A DNA stretch of 64,000 nt, taken from NCBI RefSeq assembly GCF_001677885.1, contig NZ_LOCQ01000056.1:62001-126000 (forward strand), given 5' to 3'. The position numbers and the translations under genes were made by a program. Origin of the DNA: Janthinobacterium psychrotolerans (GTDB taxonomy: Bacteria > Pseudomonadota > Gammaproteobacteria > Burkholderiales > Burkholderiaceae_D). Within the stretch, counting starts at the first letter, position 1, and each line of letters opens with the position of its first letter. Below, piece after piece: positions 47,160 to 55,783 of this stretch. The notes beneath the pieces were generated by a model that saw nothing but the letters and a program-made list of their open reading frames with translations, had not been told where the DNA came from and searched no databases.

Positions 47160-48645
47160 AGCCAATGTGGTGGCGCAAGCTGGCCAGGCCGCCAGCGAAC
47201 TGTTCGGCTCCTTCCACCTGGGCGGCGACGAGTTCGCCCTGCCCGCCAGCTGTATCCGCGAAGTGGTCAACTATCCGGCGAAAATGACGGTGCTGCCACT
47301 GTCGCCGGCCTATCTGGAAGGCATGTTCACCCTGCGCGGCAGCGTGATTCCCGTGGTCAACCTGGGCCGCCTGTTCCAGCCCGGCGCACCAAAGGCCATC
47401 GCCACCGACAAGGTCGCCATCCTCGACTTCCAGCAAGTGCTGATCGGCATCGTGTTCCAGGACACGGGCGACATCATGCGCGTGCAGCCATCCCAGCGCT
47501 CGACCCTGCACTATGGTGCAGGCGAGGCCCAGGCAGTGATCGCTGGCACCATCTTGCTCGACGACGGCGCGCGCCTGCTGCAGATCCTCGACCCGCAGGC
47601 CCTGATCCGCATCGAAAACGTGCCGCAGGTGCTGGCCCGGCAGGCCGCCAATGGCAAGCACCAGGCGCGCCTGCTGGCCAGGGCCGAGCGGCGCCAGTGC
47701 GTGAGCTTCCATGCGGCCGGCTCGGCCTTTGCCTTCGACATGGGCGCGATCCAGGAAATCATCCGCGTGCCCGAGCTGCACAGTTCCCTGCTCAATAGCG
47801 AACTGTGCCTTGGCCGCATGCATTTTCGCGGCAGCCAGGTGGCGGTGGTCGATTTTGCCGCCCTGCTGCGCGCGCCGGCCAGCACGGCTGGTTCACCAGA
47901 CCAGCGCGTGATCGTGGTGCGCCTTGACGACGCCACGGTCGGCTTCCTGGTCGACTCGGTCGACAGCATCGTCCATTATATTGCCGACGAGGTGCTGCCG
48001 ATACCGCTGCTGAGCCGCGCACGCGCCGCCATGTTCGCCGGCTGCATTTCCAGGGAAAACGCCGGCGACATCATCGTGCTCGACCACCGCGAGATCCTGT
48101 CGCAGGCCGAGATTGTCGACATGCAGCAGGGCCACGCGCGCCTCTATCCCGCCAAGGAAGAGGCGGCCGCCACGCGCAAGGCGCAGCGCCGGGTCTACAT
48201 CACCTTTACGGTGGAAAACCCGTTTGCCGTGGAAATCCGGCAGGTGCGCGAAATCATCGACGCCGGCGGCGCCATAATCCGTCCGCCCGGCCTGCCCGCC
48301 TGCATGCGCGGCATCTTGAATTTGCGCCAGCAAATGATCAGCATCGTCGACCTGCGCCAGCTGTACGGCATGGCGCCGCTGGCCGACGAGAGCACTGCCA
48401 AGATCCTGATCATCGAACGGGGCGAGGAGCGCTACGGCTTCCTGGTCGACGCCGTCAACAATATCATGACCATTTCCGACAGCCAGCGCTTCGCGGCGCC
48501 CCAGCTGATCCGCACCGGCAGCCATGACGACCTGCGCAGCGAAATGGACGAGATGATCGATATCGGCAGCGCCGAGCAGCGCCAGACGCTGAGCGTGTTT
48601 CGCTGTGACCGCCTGCTCGACAAGCTGGGCCAGGAGGCAGCGTAG
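47146..48645 (+). CDS. Chemotaxis adaptor with three CheW domains
   Basis: 499 aa from ATG 47146 (GGGAG ahead). Three CheW-like domains in tandem, about 20-155, 183-335 and 347-495. Each has the CheW pattern: FALPASCIREVVNYP...LRGSVIPVVNL; AFDMGAIQEIIRVP...FRGSQVAVVDF; AVEIRQVREIIDAGG...LRQQMISIVDLRQL. Single CheW is about 150 aa, so this is a fused scaffold. It could link several receptors to CheA in the array. There is no CheA here, so it must join the core set elsewhere. The TAG stop is formed by the palindromic repeat that follows. Confidence 0.93.
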   Translation: MDMHEANVVAQAGQAASELFGSFHLGGDEFALPASCIREVVNYPAKMTVLPLSPAYLEGMFTLRGSVIPVVNLGRLFQPGAPKAIATDKVAILDFQQVLIGIVFQDTGDIMRVQPSQRSTLHYGAGEAQAVIAGTILLDDGARLLQILDPQALIRIENVPQVLARQAANGKHQARLLARAERRQCVSFHAAGSAFAFDMGAIQEIIRVPELHSSLLNSELCLGRMHFRGSQVAVVDFAALLRAPASTAGSPDQRVIVVRLDDATVGFLVDSVDSIVHYIADEVLPIPLLSRARAAMFAGCISRENAGDIIVLDHREILSQAEIVDMQQGHARLYPAKEEAAATRKAQRRVYITFTVENPFAVEIRQVREIIDAGGAIIRPPGLPACMRGILNLRQQMISIVDLRQLYGMAPLADESTAKILIIERGEERYGFLVDAVNNIMTISDSQRFAAPQLIRTGSHDDLRSEMDEMIDIGSAEQRQTLSVFRCDRLLDKLGQEAA

Positions 48646-48680
48646 GTCGGATCAGGCCCTTCGGGTCCTAATCCGACACC
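48642..48680. repeat. Palindromic repeat, GTCGGATTA family
   Basis: GTCGGAT (48646-48652) faces ATCCGAC (48671-48677) around GGCCC-TTC-GGGTCC. The left end GTAGGTCGG contains the TAG stop of the triple-CheW gene. It lies between convergent genes. Confidence 0.82.
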
Positions 48681-48703
48681 ACCTGGCTTGAATCCAAGGG
48701 TTA

Positions 48704-50350
48704 TCAAACCAGGCTATGCCCCTTGAACTGCTCCCTCAGCTTGTTTTTCTGGATCTTGCCGGTCGCCCCCATCGGCAGCGCGTCGACAAACAGCACGTCG
48801 TCCGGCGTCCACCATTTGGCGATCTTGCCGTCGAAAAACTGCAGCAGCTCGGCGCGCGACACCGTCATGCCAGGGCGCTGCACCACCACCAGCACCGGGC
48901 GCTCGTCCCATTTCGGGTGGAACAGGCCGATGCAGGCCGCCTGCAGCACGGCCGGGTGGGCCATGGCCAGGTTTTCCAGGTCGATGGTGCCGATCCACTC
49001 GCCGCCCGACTTGATCACGTCCTTGCTGCGGTCGGTGATCTGCATATAGCCGTCCGCATCGATGGTGGCCACGTCGCCGGTGGGAAACCAGCCGTCCCGC
49101 AGCACCTCGCCACCCTCGTCCTTGTAATACGAGGCAATGATCCACGGCCCTTTCACCAGCAGGTGGCCGTAGCTGGCGCCGTCCCATGGCAGCTCCTTGC
49201 CCTCGTCGTCGACGATCTTCATGTCGACGCCATAGATCGCATGGCCCTGTTTTTGCAGGATCTTGCGCTGGGCGTCCCTGGGCAAGGCGAGGTGTTTGGC
49301 TTGCAGCCCGCCGGTGGTGCCCAGCGGCGACATTTCCGTCATGCCCCAGGCGTGGATGACCTCCACGCCGAACTGGTCGATCAGGGTGTCCATCATGGCC
49401 GGCGGACAGGCCGCGCCACCGATCACGGTGCGGCGGAAGGTCGAGAACCTCAACTTGTTCTGCAGCACATGGTTGAGCAGGCCCAGCCACACCGTCGGCA
49501 CGCCTGCCGAGAACGTCACTTTTTCCGCTTCGAACAGTTCATACAGCGACTTGCCGTCCAGCGCCGCGCCGGGAAACACCAAGCGCGCGCCGCACAGGGG
49601 CACCGCATACGGCAGGCCCCACGCGTTCACATGGAACATCGGCACGACCGGCAACACCGTGTCGGAGGCGCAGACATTGAGACTGCTGGGCAGGGCCGCC
49701 GCATACGCGTGCAAGACAGTGGAACGGTGCGAATACAGCGCGCCCTTGGGGTTGCCGGTGGTGCCCGACGTGTAGCACAGGGTGGCGGCGGCGTTTTCGT
49801 CGAACAAGGGCCACTCGTACTGGTCCGAATGGGTGGCGATCAGGTCTTCATAGCAGAGCAGGTCGGGGATGCCGGTAGTGTCCGGCATGCGGTCGCGGTC
49901 GCACAGCAGCACGAAATGGCGCACGAACTGGCAGCTGGCGGCGATCTTTTCCACCACCGGCAAGAACGTCAGGTCGAACAGCAGCACCTGGTCTTCGGCA
50001 TGGTTCGAGATATAGGCGATCTGGTCGGGAAACAGGCGTGGGTTGATGGTGTGCAGCACGGCGCCCGAACCGGACACGGCGTAATACGCTTCCAGGTGGC
50101 GATAGCCGTTCCAGGCCAGGGTGGCGACCCGGTCGCCCATGCCGACGCCCAGGCCATGCAGGGCATTGGCCAGGCGGCGCGCGCGCTGGTGGCAATCGCG
50201 ATAATTGTAGCGATGCATGTCGCCTTCCACCCGCCGCGACACGATCTCGCTGTCGCCATGATGGCGCGCGGCAAACTCGATAATGGTGGAAATCAACAAG
50301 GGCTGATGCATCATCTGGCCCATCACCGGACTGACCTGGAATACCGACAT
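48704..50350 (-). CDS. Acyl-CoA synthetase (AMP-binding family)
   Basis: 548 aa from ATG 50350 with GAGGAGACGCG ahead. P-loop YTSGTTGNPKGALYSHRS, adenylation motifs HAWGMTEMSP and GWFPTGDVATIDADGYMQITDR, hinge KSGGEWI and catalytic Lys in MGATGKIQKNKL. It activates a fatty or short acid to its CoA thioester via an acyl-AMP. The sequence is close to the fatty-acyl / methylmercaptopropionate-CoA ligase (DmdB-like) group, so chain length is uncertain. It is monocistronic and diverges from selO. Confidence 0.92.
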   Translation of the reverse strand: MSVFQVSPVMGQMMHQPLLISTIIEFAARHHGDSEIVSRRVEGDMHRYNYRDCHQRARRLANALHGLGVGMGDRVATLAWNGYRHLEAYYAVSGSGAVLHTINPRLFPDQIAYISNHAEDQVLLFDLTFLPVVEKIAASCQFVRHFVLLCDRDRMPDTTGIPDLLCYEDLIATHSDQYEWPLFDENAAATLCYTSGTTGNPKGALYSHRSTVLHAYAAALPSSLNVCASDTVLPVVPMFHVNAWGLPYAVPLCGARLVFPGAALDGKSLYELFEAEKVTFSAGVPTVWLGLLNHVLQNKLRFSTFRRTVIGGAACPPAMMDTLIDQFGVEVIHAWGMTEMSPLGTTGGLQAKHLALPRDAQRKILQKQGHAIYGVDMKIVDDEGKELPWDGASYGHLLVKGPWIIASYYKDEGGEVLRDGWFPTGDVATIDADGYMQITDRSKDVIKSGGEWIGTIDLENLAMAHPAVLQAACIGLFHPKWDERPVLVVVQRPGMTVSRAELLQFFDGKIAKWWTPDDVLFVDALPMGATGKIQKNKLREQFKGHSLV

Positions 50351-50539
50351 CGCGTCTCCTCAATGCTTGAAGTTTAAGTAATTGGGCTCAGTTTCGACCG
50401 CTCGTGCTATTTCGGTCAACGCATTTCGATATTGCGCTGCAGCACGCCAAGCGCGCCGACGTTTTGCCGTGCGCCGCAGAGAACCACGTGCTGCGGTAAA
50501 ATCGCCGTTTCGGCCCTCGGCCGGGCTTGCGAGCTCAAC

Positions 50540-52018
50540 ATGACTGGAACTGCCATCAGCGCCCTCACCCTCCCCCTGAACAATGGTTTCGCGGCCCTGC
50601 CGCCCGCGTTTTACACGCGTTTGATGCCGACGCCGCTGCCGGCGCCGTATTTTGTCGCCGCCAGCGCGCCGGCCGCCAGCCTGGTCGGGCTCGACCCGGC
50701 ACGGCTGGCCGAGCCCGATTTTGTCGACCTGTTGAGCGGCAATGCCGTGGCCGCGCACTCGCAGCCGCTGGCGGCCGTGTATTCCGGCCACCAGTTCGGC
50801 GTGTGGGCCGGCCAGCTCGGCGACGGCCGCGCGATTTTGCTCGGCGATATCGCCACGGAAAATGGCCCGATGGAACTGCAGCTGAAAGGCGCCGGCGCCA
50901 CGCCGTATTCGCGCATGGGCGACGGGCGCGCCGTGCTGCGCTCGTCGATCCGCGAATTCCTCTGTTCGGAAGCGATGGCCGCGCTGGCCATCCCCACTTC
51001 GCGCGCGTTGGCCATCATGGGCTCGCACCAGGGCATCATGCGCGAAACGGTGGAAACGGCCGCCGTCGTGACCCGCATGGCGCCCAGTTTCGTGCGCTTT
51101 GGCTCGTTCGAACACTGGTTCTCGCGCAAGCAGCCCGAGCAACTGAAAATCCTCGCCGACTATGTGATCGACAACTTTTACGCCGGGCTGCGCGCGCAGG
51201 ACAACCCCTACCAGGCACTGCTGGCCGAGGTGTGCCGGCGCACGGCGCACATGATCGCACACTGGCAGGCGGTCGGCTTCATGCATGGCGTGATGAACAC
51301 CGACAATATGTCGATCCTGGGTTTGACGCTCGACTATGGCCCGTTCGGTTTCATGGAAGCGTTCGACGCCGAACACATCTGCAACCATACCGACAGCCAA
51401 GGCCGCTATTCGTATGCGAACCAGCCCCAGGTGGGCCACTGGAACTGCTATGCGCTGGGCCAGGCGCTGCTGCCTTTGATTGGCGAAGTGCCGCTGGCAC
51501 AGGCGGCGCTCGACAGCTACGAGCCGGCGTTTGCCGCGAAAATGAACGAATTGCTGCGCGCCAAGCTGGGCCTGCGCACGGAGCAGGATGCGGACACACA
51601 ACTGTTCGACGCCATGTTTGCCGTCATGCAGGCCAACCACGTCGACTTCACCAACTTCTTCCGCGCGCTGGGCAATCTGCAGGTCGGCGCGCCCGAGCAT
51701 GACACCGGGCTGCGCGACATGTTCATCGACCGCCCCGCGTTCGATGGCTGGGCTGCGCAATACCGCGCGCGCCTGCTGCTCGAACACAGCGACGACCTGC
51801 CGCGCAAGCTTGCAATGGACCAGGTCAACCCCAAATACGTGCTACGCAACTATCTGGCCCAGGTCGCCATCGACCAGGCGCAGCAGCAGGACTATACGGA
51901 AGTGGCCAGACTGCTCGACGTTTTGCAAAAGCCATTTGACGAACAGCCCGAACACCAGCACTATGCGGCCCTGCCGCCCGACTGGGCCAGCCATCTTGAA
52001 GTAAGCTGCTCATCCTAA
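50540..52018 (+). CDS. selO: Protein adenylyltransferase SelO (YdiU)
   Basis: 492 aa from ATG 50540; an upstream ATG at 50432 would add an unconserved Cys-rich leader. A pseudokinase fold with [48 protein letters not shown] and DYGPFGFM. The C-terminus ends VSCSS; the Cys stands where eukaryotic SelO has selenocysteine. SelO transfers AMP to Ser, Thr or Tyr of redox proteins such as glutaredoxin and SucA. The start follows a GC-rich gap of 189 bases. msrB begins 9 bases after the stop. Confidence 0.94.
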   Translation: MTGTAISALTLPLNNGFAALPPAFYTRLMPTPLPAPYFVAASAPAASLVGLDPARLAEPDFVDLLSGNAVAAHSQPLAAVYSGHQFGVWAGQLGDGRAILLGDIATENGPMELQLKGAGATPYSRMGDGRAVLRSSIREFLCSEAMAALAIPTSRALAIMGSHQGIMRETVETAAVVTRMAPSFVRFGSFEHWFSRKQPEQLKILADYVIDNFYAGLRAQDNPYQALLAEVCRRTAHMIAHWQAVGFMHGVMNTDNMSILGLTLDYGPFGFMEAFDAEHICNHTDSQGRYSYANQPQVGHWNCYALGQALLPLIGEVPLAQAALDSYEPAFAAKMNELLRAKLGLRTEQDADTQLFDAMFAVMQANHVDFTNFFRALGNLQVGAPEHDTGLRDMFIDRPAFDGWAAQYRARLLLEHSDDLPRKLAMDQVNPKYVLRNYLAQVAIDQAQQQDYTEVARLLDVLQKPFDEQPEHQHYAALPPDWASHLEVSCSS

Positions 52019-52027
52019 GGAGCCACC

Positions 52028-52426
52028 ATGACCAATAAAGTACAAAAAACCGACGCCGAATGGCGTGCCATGCTCGACACCATGCAATACCAGGTGACCC
52101 GCCATGCGGCCACCGAGCGCGCTTTCACGGGCAAGTTCTGGGATCACCATGAACACGGCATCTATACCTGCGTATGCTGCAATACGCCGCTGTTTGCATC
52201 CGACACCAAGTTCGATTCCGGCTGCGGCTGGCCCAGCTACTTCCAGGCGCTGGACCCGGCCAACGTGAAGGAAATCGTCGACCGCACGCATGGCATGGTG
52301 CGCACGGAAATCGTTTGCGCCGTCTGCGACGCCCACCTGGGCCACGTGTTTCCCGACGGCCCGCCGCCCACTGGCTTGCGCTATTGCATCAATTCCGCCT
52401 CGCTGCGCTTCGATCCGCAGCCTTGA
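52028..52426 (+). CDS. msrB: Peptide methionine (R)-S-oxide reductase
   Basis: 132 aa, with AAGGAG ahead. Zinc-binding Cys pairs C48/C51 and C97/C100, GCGWPSYF with C66, and catalytic C120 in [11 protein letters not shown]. It reduces R-methionine sulfoxide in proteins with thioredoxin. It is cotranscribed with selO, 9 bases apart, so the two form a redox-repair pair. A hairpin follows. Confidence 0.95.
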   Translation: MTNKVQKTDAEWRAMLDTMQYQVTRHAATERAFTGKFWDHHEHGIYTCVCCNTPLFASDTKFDSGCGWPSYFQALDPANVKEIVDRTHGMVRTEIVCAVCDAHLGHVFPDGPPPTGLRYCINSASLRFDPQP

Positions 52427-52432
52427 AGCCCT

Positions 52433-52470
52433 GGAATGGCCCGGTCTAAGCCATTCCTAAGCTGATTTTT
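52433..52470 (+). terminator. Probable terminator after msrB
   Basis: An 8-bp perfect stem GGAATGGC / GCCATTCC (52433-52440 and 52450-52457) with a 9-base loop. A T5 run follows 8 bases later, so it is weaker than a textbook terminator. Confidence 0.5.
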
Positions 52471-52494
52471 AGTTGACCATAGTAAAGTCTCGCC

Positions 52495-53124
52495 ATGAAA
52501 TTTCTCTTCGACCTCTTTCCGCTGATCGCCTTCTTTGCCGCCTTCAAACTGGGCGGCATGTATGAAACAGCGACGCACGACTTCGTGCAGCAGTATTTGT
52601 CCGGCATTGTTTCCGGCGGCATGATACAGCCCGAACAGGCGCCATGGATCCTGGCGACCCTGGTCGGCATCATCGCCACCGCCTGCCAGGTCAGCTACCT
52701 GTTGCTGCGCGGACGCAAGGTCGACGGCATGCTGTGGCTGTCGCTGTTCATCTTCGTGGTGTTCGGCGGCGCCAGCATCTATCTGCATGACGACTTCTTC
52801 CTGAAATGGAAGCCGACCCTCATCTACTGGCTGTCCGGCCTGGCCCTCTTGATCGCCCACGTGGGCTTCAAGAAAAACCTGATCCGCAAGACCATGGAAG
52901 CGCAGGTGCAATTGCCCGACGCCGTGTGGAACCAGCTGCTGGCGGCGTGGATCATCTTTTTTGGGGCCATCGGCGCACTGAATCTGTTTGTTGCCTTCGT
53001 GCTGTACAAGGGTGACATGGCGGCCTGGGTCAGCTTCAAGGCCTTTGGCGCCACCGGCATTTTCTTTGCCTTTATCGTCGCGCAAACCCTGTTCCTGTCC
53101 AAACATATCAAGGAAGACGCATGA
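52495..53124 (+). CDS. yciB: Inner membrane protein YciB (septation protein A)
   Basis: 209 aa with about five hydrophobic segments. It opens MKFLFDLFPLIAFFAAF and has KWKPTLIYW and NLFVAFVLYKGDMAAWVSFK, all YciB/IspZ-family signatures. It has a role in envelope integrity and cell division in enterobacteria. A loop after about residue 28 is longer than in E. coli YciB. The stop overlaps the bolA start (ATGA), as usual in betaproteobacteria. Confidence 0.94.
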   Translation: MKFLFDLFPLIAFFAAFKLGGMYETATHDFVQQYLSGIVSGGMIQPEQAPWILATLVGIIATACQVSYLLLRGRKVDGMLWLSLFIFVVFGGASIYLHDDFFLKWKPTLIYWLSGLALLIAHVGFKKNLIRKTMEAQVQLPDAVWNQLLAAWIIFFGAIGALNLFVAFVLYKGDMAAWVSFKAFGATGIFFAFIVAQTLFLSKHIKEDA

Positions 53125-53438
53125 GTACCGAACTGAATACGCCAACGGCAGCCGCTGCCGATGCATCGCCGGCGACGCGCATGGAGCGCATCCGCGCGCG
53201 CCTGGAAGCGGCGCTTTCCCCTGTGGAATGCGTGCTCGAAGACGACTCGGCCAGCCACCGCGGCCATGCGGGCGCCGCCTCCGGCGGAGGCCACTACAAT
53301 GTGCGCATCATTTCCAGCAAATTTGAAGGGCTCAGGCTCGTCATGCGCCATCGTCTGGTGTATGATTCCGTGCACGATATGATGCATAATGAGATACATG
53401 CATTGGCTATTGTCGCATTGGCGCCGTCCGAAGCATGA
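53121..53438 (+). CDS. bolA: BolA-family protein
   Basis: 105 aa. After a Thr/Ala-rich leader (about 1-18) come IRARLEAALSPVECVLEDDSASHRGHAG, a Gly-rich loop, HYNVRIISSKFEG and RHRLVYDSVHDMM...IHALAI, all BolA hallmarks including conserved His residues. It works with monothiol glutaredoxins in iron-sulfur handling and stress morphology. It is coupled to yciB and followed by two ppiC-type genes. Confidence 0.93.
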   Translation: MSTELNTPTAAAADASPATRMERIRARLEAALSPVECVLEDDSASHRGHAGAASGGGHYNVRIISSKFEGLRLVMRHRLVYDSVHDMMHNEIHALAIVALAPSEA

Positions 53439-53552
53439 TATGGATGGCGTTTTTGGCGTAGGCCGGTGATCCGGCATGACGCTGCAGCAAACGCGATAAA
53501 ACAAAAAATTTTGATGCGTTTTTTACGAAACTTTCCCTAACAGGATTTAATA

Positions 53553-54332
53553 ATGACTTTTAAGCCAGCCCGCTTGCTGATCGCACTACTCGCCGTAGCC
53601 GCTGTACCTGTTTTTGCGCAAAATGTTGCCGTTGTAAATGGCAAGGCTATCCCAACGTCGCGCGTTGATGCAGTCGTCAAGCAAGTCGTCGCCCAAGGCC
53701 AGCAGCCCGATTCGCCGCAGCTGCGCGAAGCGATCAAGAAAGACCTGATCGGCCGCGAAGTGCTGATGCAGGAAGCGGAGAGCAAAGGTTTCGGTAAAGA
53801 TGCCGCTGTCAAACAGCAAATCGAAAACGCACGCCAGGCCATCGTCATCAACGCCCTGGTCGGCGACTACCTGAAAAAGAATCCCGTCAGCGACGCCGAC
53901 ATCAAGGCCGAGTACGACCGTTTCGTGGCCCAGACCGGCGACAAGGAATACCATGTGCGCCATATCCTGGTCGGCACCGAAGCCGAAGCGAAAGACATCA
54001 TCGCCAAGCTGAAGGGCGGCGCCAAGTTCGAAGACCTGGCCAAGCAATCGAAAGATGCGGGCTCGGCGGGTAACGGCGGCGACCTGGACTGGGCAGCGCC
54101 TTCGTCGTTCCCGAAAGTGTTCTCGGACGCCTTCGTGAAACTGCAAAAAGGCCAGGTCACCGACACACCGGTGCAAACGCCTAACGGTTTCCACGTGATC
54201 AAGCTGGACGACACCCGCGCGGCAAAACTGCCGACCCTGGAAGAAGTCAAGCCACAGATCTCCGAAGCATTGCAGCAGAAAAAGCTGCAGGCTTACCAGG
54301 AAGAGATGATCAAAAAAGCGAAAGTTCAATAA
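53553..54332 (+). CDS. Periplasmic parvulin-type peptidyl-prolyl isomerase (first copy)
   Basis: 259 aa. Signal peptide of about 22 residues (ending VFAQ), N-terminal SurA/PpiD-like helical part (VVNGKAIPTSRVDAVVKQVV), then a rotamase domain (about 130-230) with HVRHILVGTEAEA, GGDLDWAAPSSF and TPNGFHVIKLDD. It assists folding of outer membrane or periplasmic proteins. The next gene is a close paralogue 89 bases downstream, with a GC-rich hairpin between them. Confidence 0.92.
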   Translation: MTFKPARLLIALLAVAAVPVFAQNVAVVNGKAIPTSRVDAVVKQVVAQGQQPDSPQLREAIKKDLIGREVLMQEAESKGFGKDAAVKQQIENARQAIVINALVGDYLKKNPVSDADIKAEYDRFVAQTGDKEYHVRHILVGTEAEAKDIIAKLKGGAKFEDLAKQSKDAGSAGNGGDLDWAAPSSFPKVFSDAFVKLQKGQVTDTPVQTPNGFHVIKLDDTRAAKLPTLEEVKPQISEALQQKKLQAYQEEMIKKAKVQ

Positions 54333-54345
54333 GAACTGACCACCC

Positions 54346-54367
54346 CGGCGCCCCTTTCGGCGCCGGT
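54346..54367 (+). other. GC-rich hairpin between the two isomerase genes
   Basis: CCGGCGCC / GGCGCCGG, an 8-bp stem with a 6-base loop, without a downstream T-run. It might lower readthrough or stabilise mRNA of the first copy. Confidence 0.6.
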
Positions 54368-54421
54368 CGTGTATTGTGCGTTTGAACAAGCTATCGTTAT
54401 TGTATTTTTATAGGAATAAAC

Positions 54422-55198
54422 ATGATTTTGAAGCCAGCCCGTCTGATTCTTGCTTTGGTTGCCGTAGCGGCCGCACCAGCTTTCGCGCAAAACGTCGCCA
54501 CCGTCAATGGCAAGGCCATTCCGGTGTCGCGCGTCGACCAGGTCGTCAAGCAGGTTGTCGCCCAGGGCAAGCAAGCCGATTCGCCGCAGCTGCGCGAAGC
54601 GATCAAGAAAGACCTGATCGGCCGCGAAGTGCTGATCCAGGAAGCCGACAAGCAAGGCTATGGCACCCGTCCCGAAGTCAAGGCACAGCTCGACAACGCG
54701 CGCCAGAGCATCATCATCAACGCCCTGCTGGCCGACTACATCAAGAAAAACCCGGTCAAGGACGCTGAAATCAAGGCCGAATACGACAAGTTCAAGGCGC
54801 AGGCCGGCGACAAGGAATACCATGCCCGCCATATCCTGGTGGCCACCGAAGCCGAAGCGAAAGACATCATCGCCAAGCTCAAGGGCGGCGCCAAGTTCGA
54901 AGAACTGGCCAAGGTCTCGAAAGACGGCTCGGCTGCCAATGGCGGCGACCTGGACTGGGCTAGCCCGAACTCCTACGTCAAGCCATTCGCCGACGCCCTG
55001 GTGGCCCTGAAGCCAGGCCAGGTCACGCAAACGCCGGTGCAATCGCAATTCGGCTTCCACGTGATCAAGCTGGAAGAAACCCGTCCGACCAAGCTGCCAT
55101 CGCTGGAAGAAGTCAAGGGCCAGGTCGCCGAATCGATTCAACAGAAAAAACTCGCCGCCTACCGCGACGAACTGATGAAGAAGGCAAAAGTGCAGTAA
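54422..55198 (+). CDS. Periplasmic parvulin-type peptidyl-prolyl isomerase (second copy)
   Basis: 258 aa. Same plan as the gene before it: signal peptide (ending AFAQ), NGKAIPVSRVDQVVKQVVAQ, SPQLREAIKKDLIGREVL (identical in both), and a rotamase domain with HARHILVATEAEA, GGDLDWASPNSY and SQFGFHVIKLEE. Tandem duplication with divergence mostly in the middle helical region. Substrates unknown. A strong terminator follows. Confidence 0.92.
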   Translation: MILKPARLILALVAVAAAPAFAQNVATVNGKAIPVSRVDQVVKQVVAQGKQADSPQLREAIKKDLIGREVLIQEADKQGYGTRPEVKAQLDNARQSIIINALLADYIKKNPVKDAEIKAEYDKFKAQAGDKEYHARHILVATEAEAKDIIAKLKGGAKFEELAKVSKDGSAANGGDLDWASPNSYVKPFADALVALKPGQVTQTPVQSQFGFHVIKLEETRPTKLPSLEEVKGQVAESIQQKKLAAYRDELMKKAKVQ

Positions 55199-55213
55199 TT
55201 GGCACCTGCTGGC

Positions 55214-55240
55214 AAAAAGCGCTCCTTGGAGCGCTTTTTT
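55214..55240 (+). terminator. Intrinsic terminator after the ppiC pair
   Basis: AAAAAGCGCTCC-TT-GGAGCGCTTTTTT, a long stem with a T6 tail, 16 bases after the stop codon. Confidence 0.93.
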
Positions 55241-55248
55241 ATTGGTCA

Positions 55249-55287
55249 ACAATGTTGTCGGGTTACGCTGCGCTAACCCGACCTACG
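55249..55287. repeat. Palindromic repeat, GTCGGGTTA variant
   Basis: GTCGGGTTA (55257-55265) faces TAACCCGAC (55274-55282), with CAACAATGTTG to the left, the same flank seen at 11940 and 15533, and ACCTACGG to the right. It lies just past the terminator. Confidence 0.83.
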
Positions 55288-55333
55288 GTTGGGGCGCGCC
55301 GCTTCACCGTTGTTGGCGCCGACGAAATGTCGA

Positions 55334-55681
55334 TCATGCAAAGCTGAACCAGGCCCGCGCGATGCGGCCGTCGACCACCTCGTAGGTCGCCACCAGTTCC
55401 TGCTCCAGCGTGCCCTGCGCCGTGATGCTGGTGACGATCTCATGGTCGATCACCAGCTTGCCGCAGGCGATGCGGTTGAGCAGCCGCGCCTGTGGGCGGC
55501 TGGCGGCAAAGCGGTTGGTGAAGCGCTCGGCGATCTGCGCGCTGCCTTGCGCCAGCAGGGTGTCCGGATGCTGGAACTGCCGCACGTCATCGGCATAGAT
55601 GGCGACCAGGGCGGCCACATCGTGGGCATTGTAGGCGTCGAGCTGGGCCTGCACGACAGTAGTGGGGGTGGAAGGGTTCAT
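55334..55681 (-). CDS. SnoaL-like / NTF2-fold protein
   Basis: 115 aa with [17 protein letters not shown], a [15 protein letters not shown] loop and [14 protein letters not shown], the pattern of small SnoaL-like NTF2-fold proteins related to ketosteroid isomerase. The cavity could bind a small hydrophobic compound; no substrate can be assigned. AGGAGAACC precedes the start. It diverges from the UvrA-like gene. Confidence 0.85.
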   Translation of the reverse strand: MNPSTPTTVVQAQLDAYNAHDVAALVAIYADDVRQFQHPDTLLAQGSAQIAERFTNRFAASRPQARLLNRIACGKLVIDHEIVTSITAQGTLEQELVATYEVVDGRIARAWFSFA

Positions 55682-55783
55682 GGTTCTCCTGTAAGAATGG
55701 CGATTCTATAATGTGCGCGGGGGAACGGACAAGCCTGGCATTGACCGCCACACTGATTCTTTACAATGACGAGGCCAGCCTTC

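Noticed and set aside
50432-50539. N-terminal extension of SelO from an upstream ATG
   Set aside because: The 36 extra residues are Cys/Arg-rich and unlike the family, whose N-terminus starts near the ATG at 50540.
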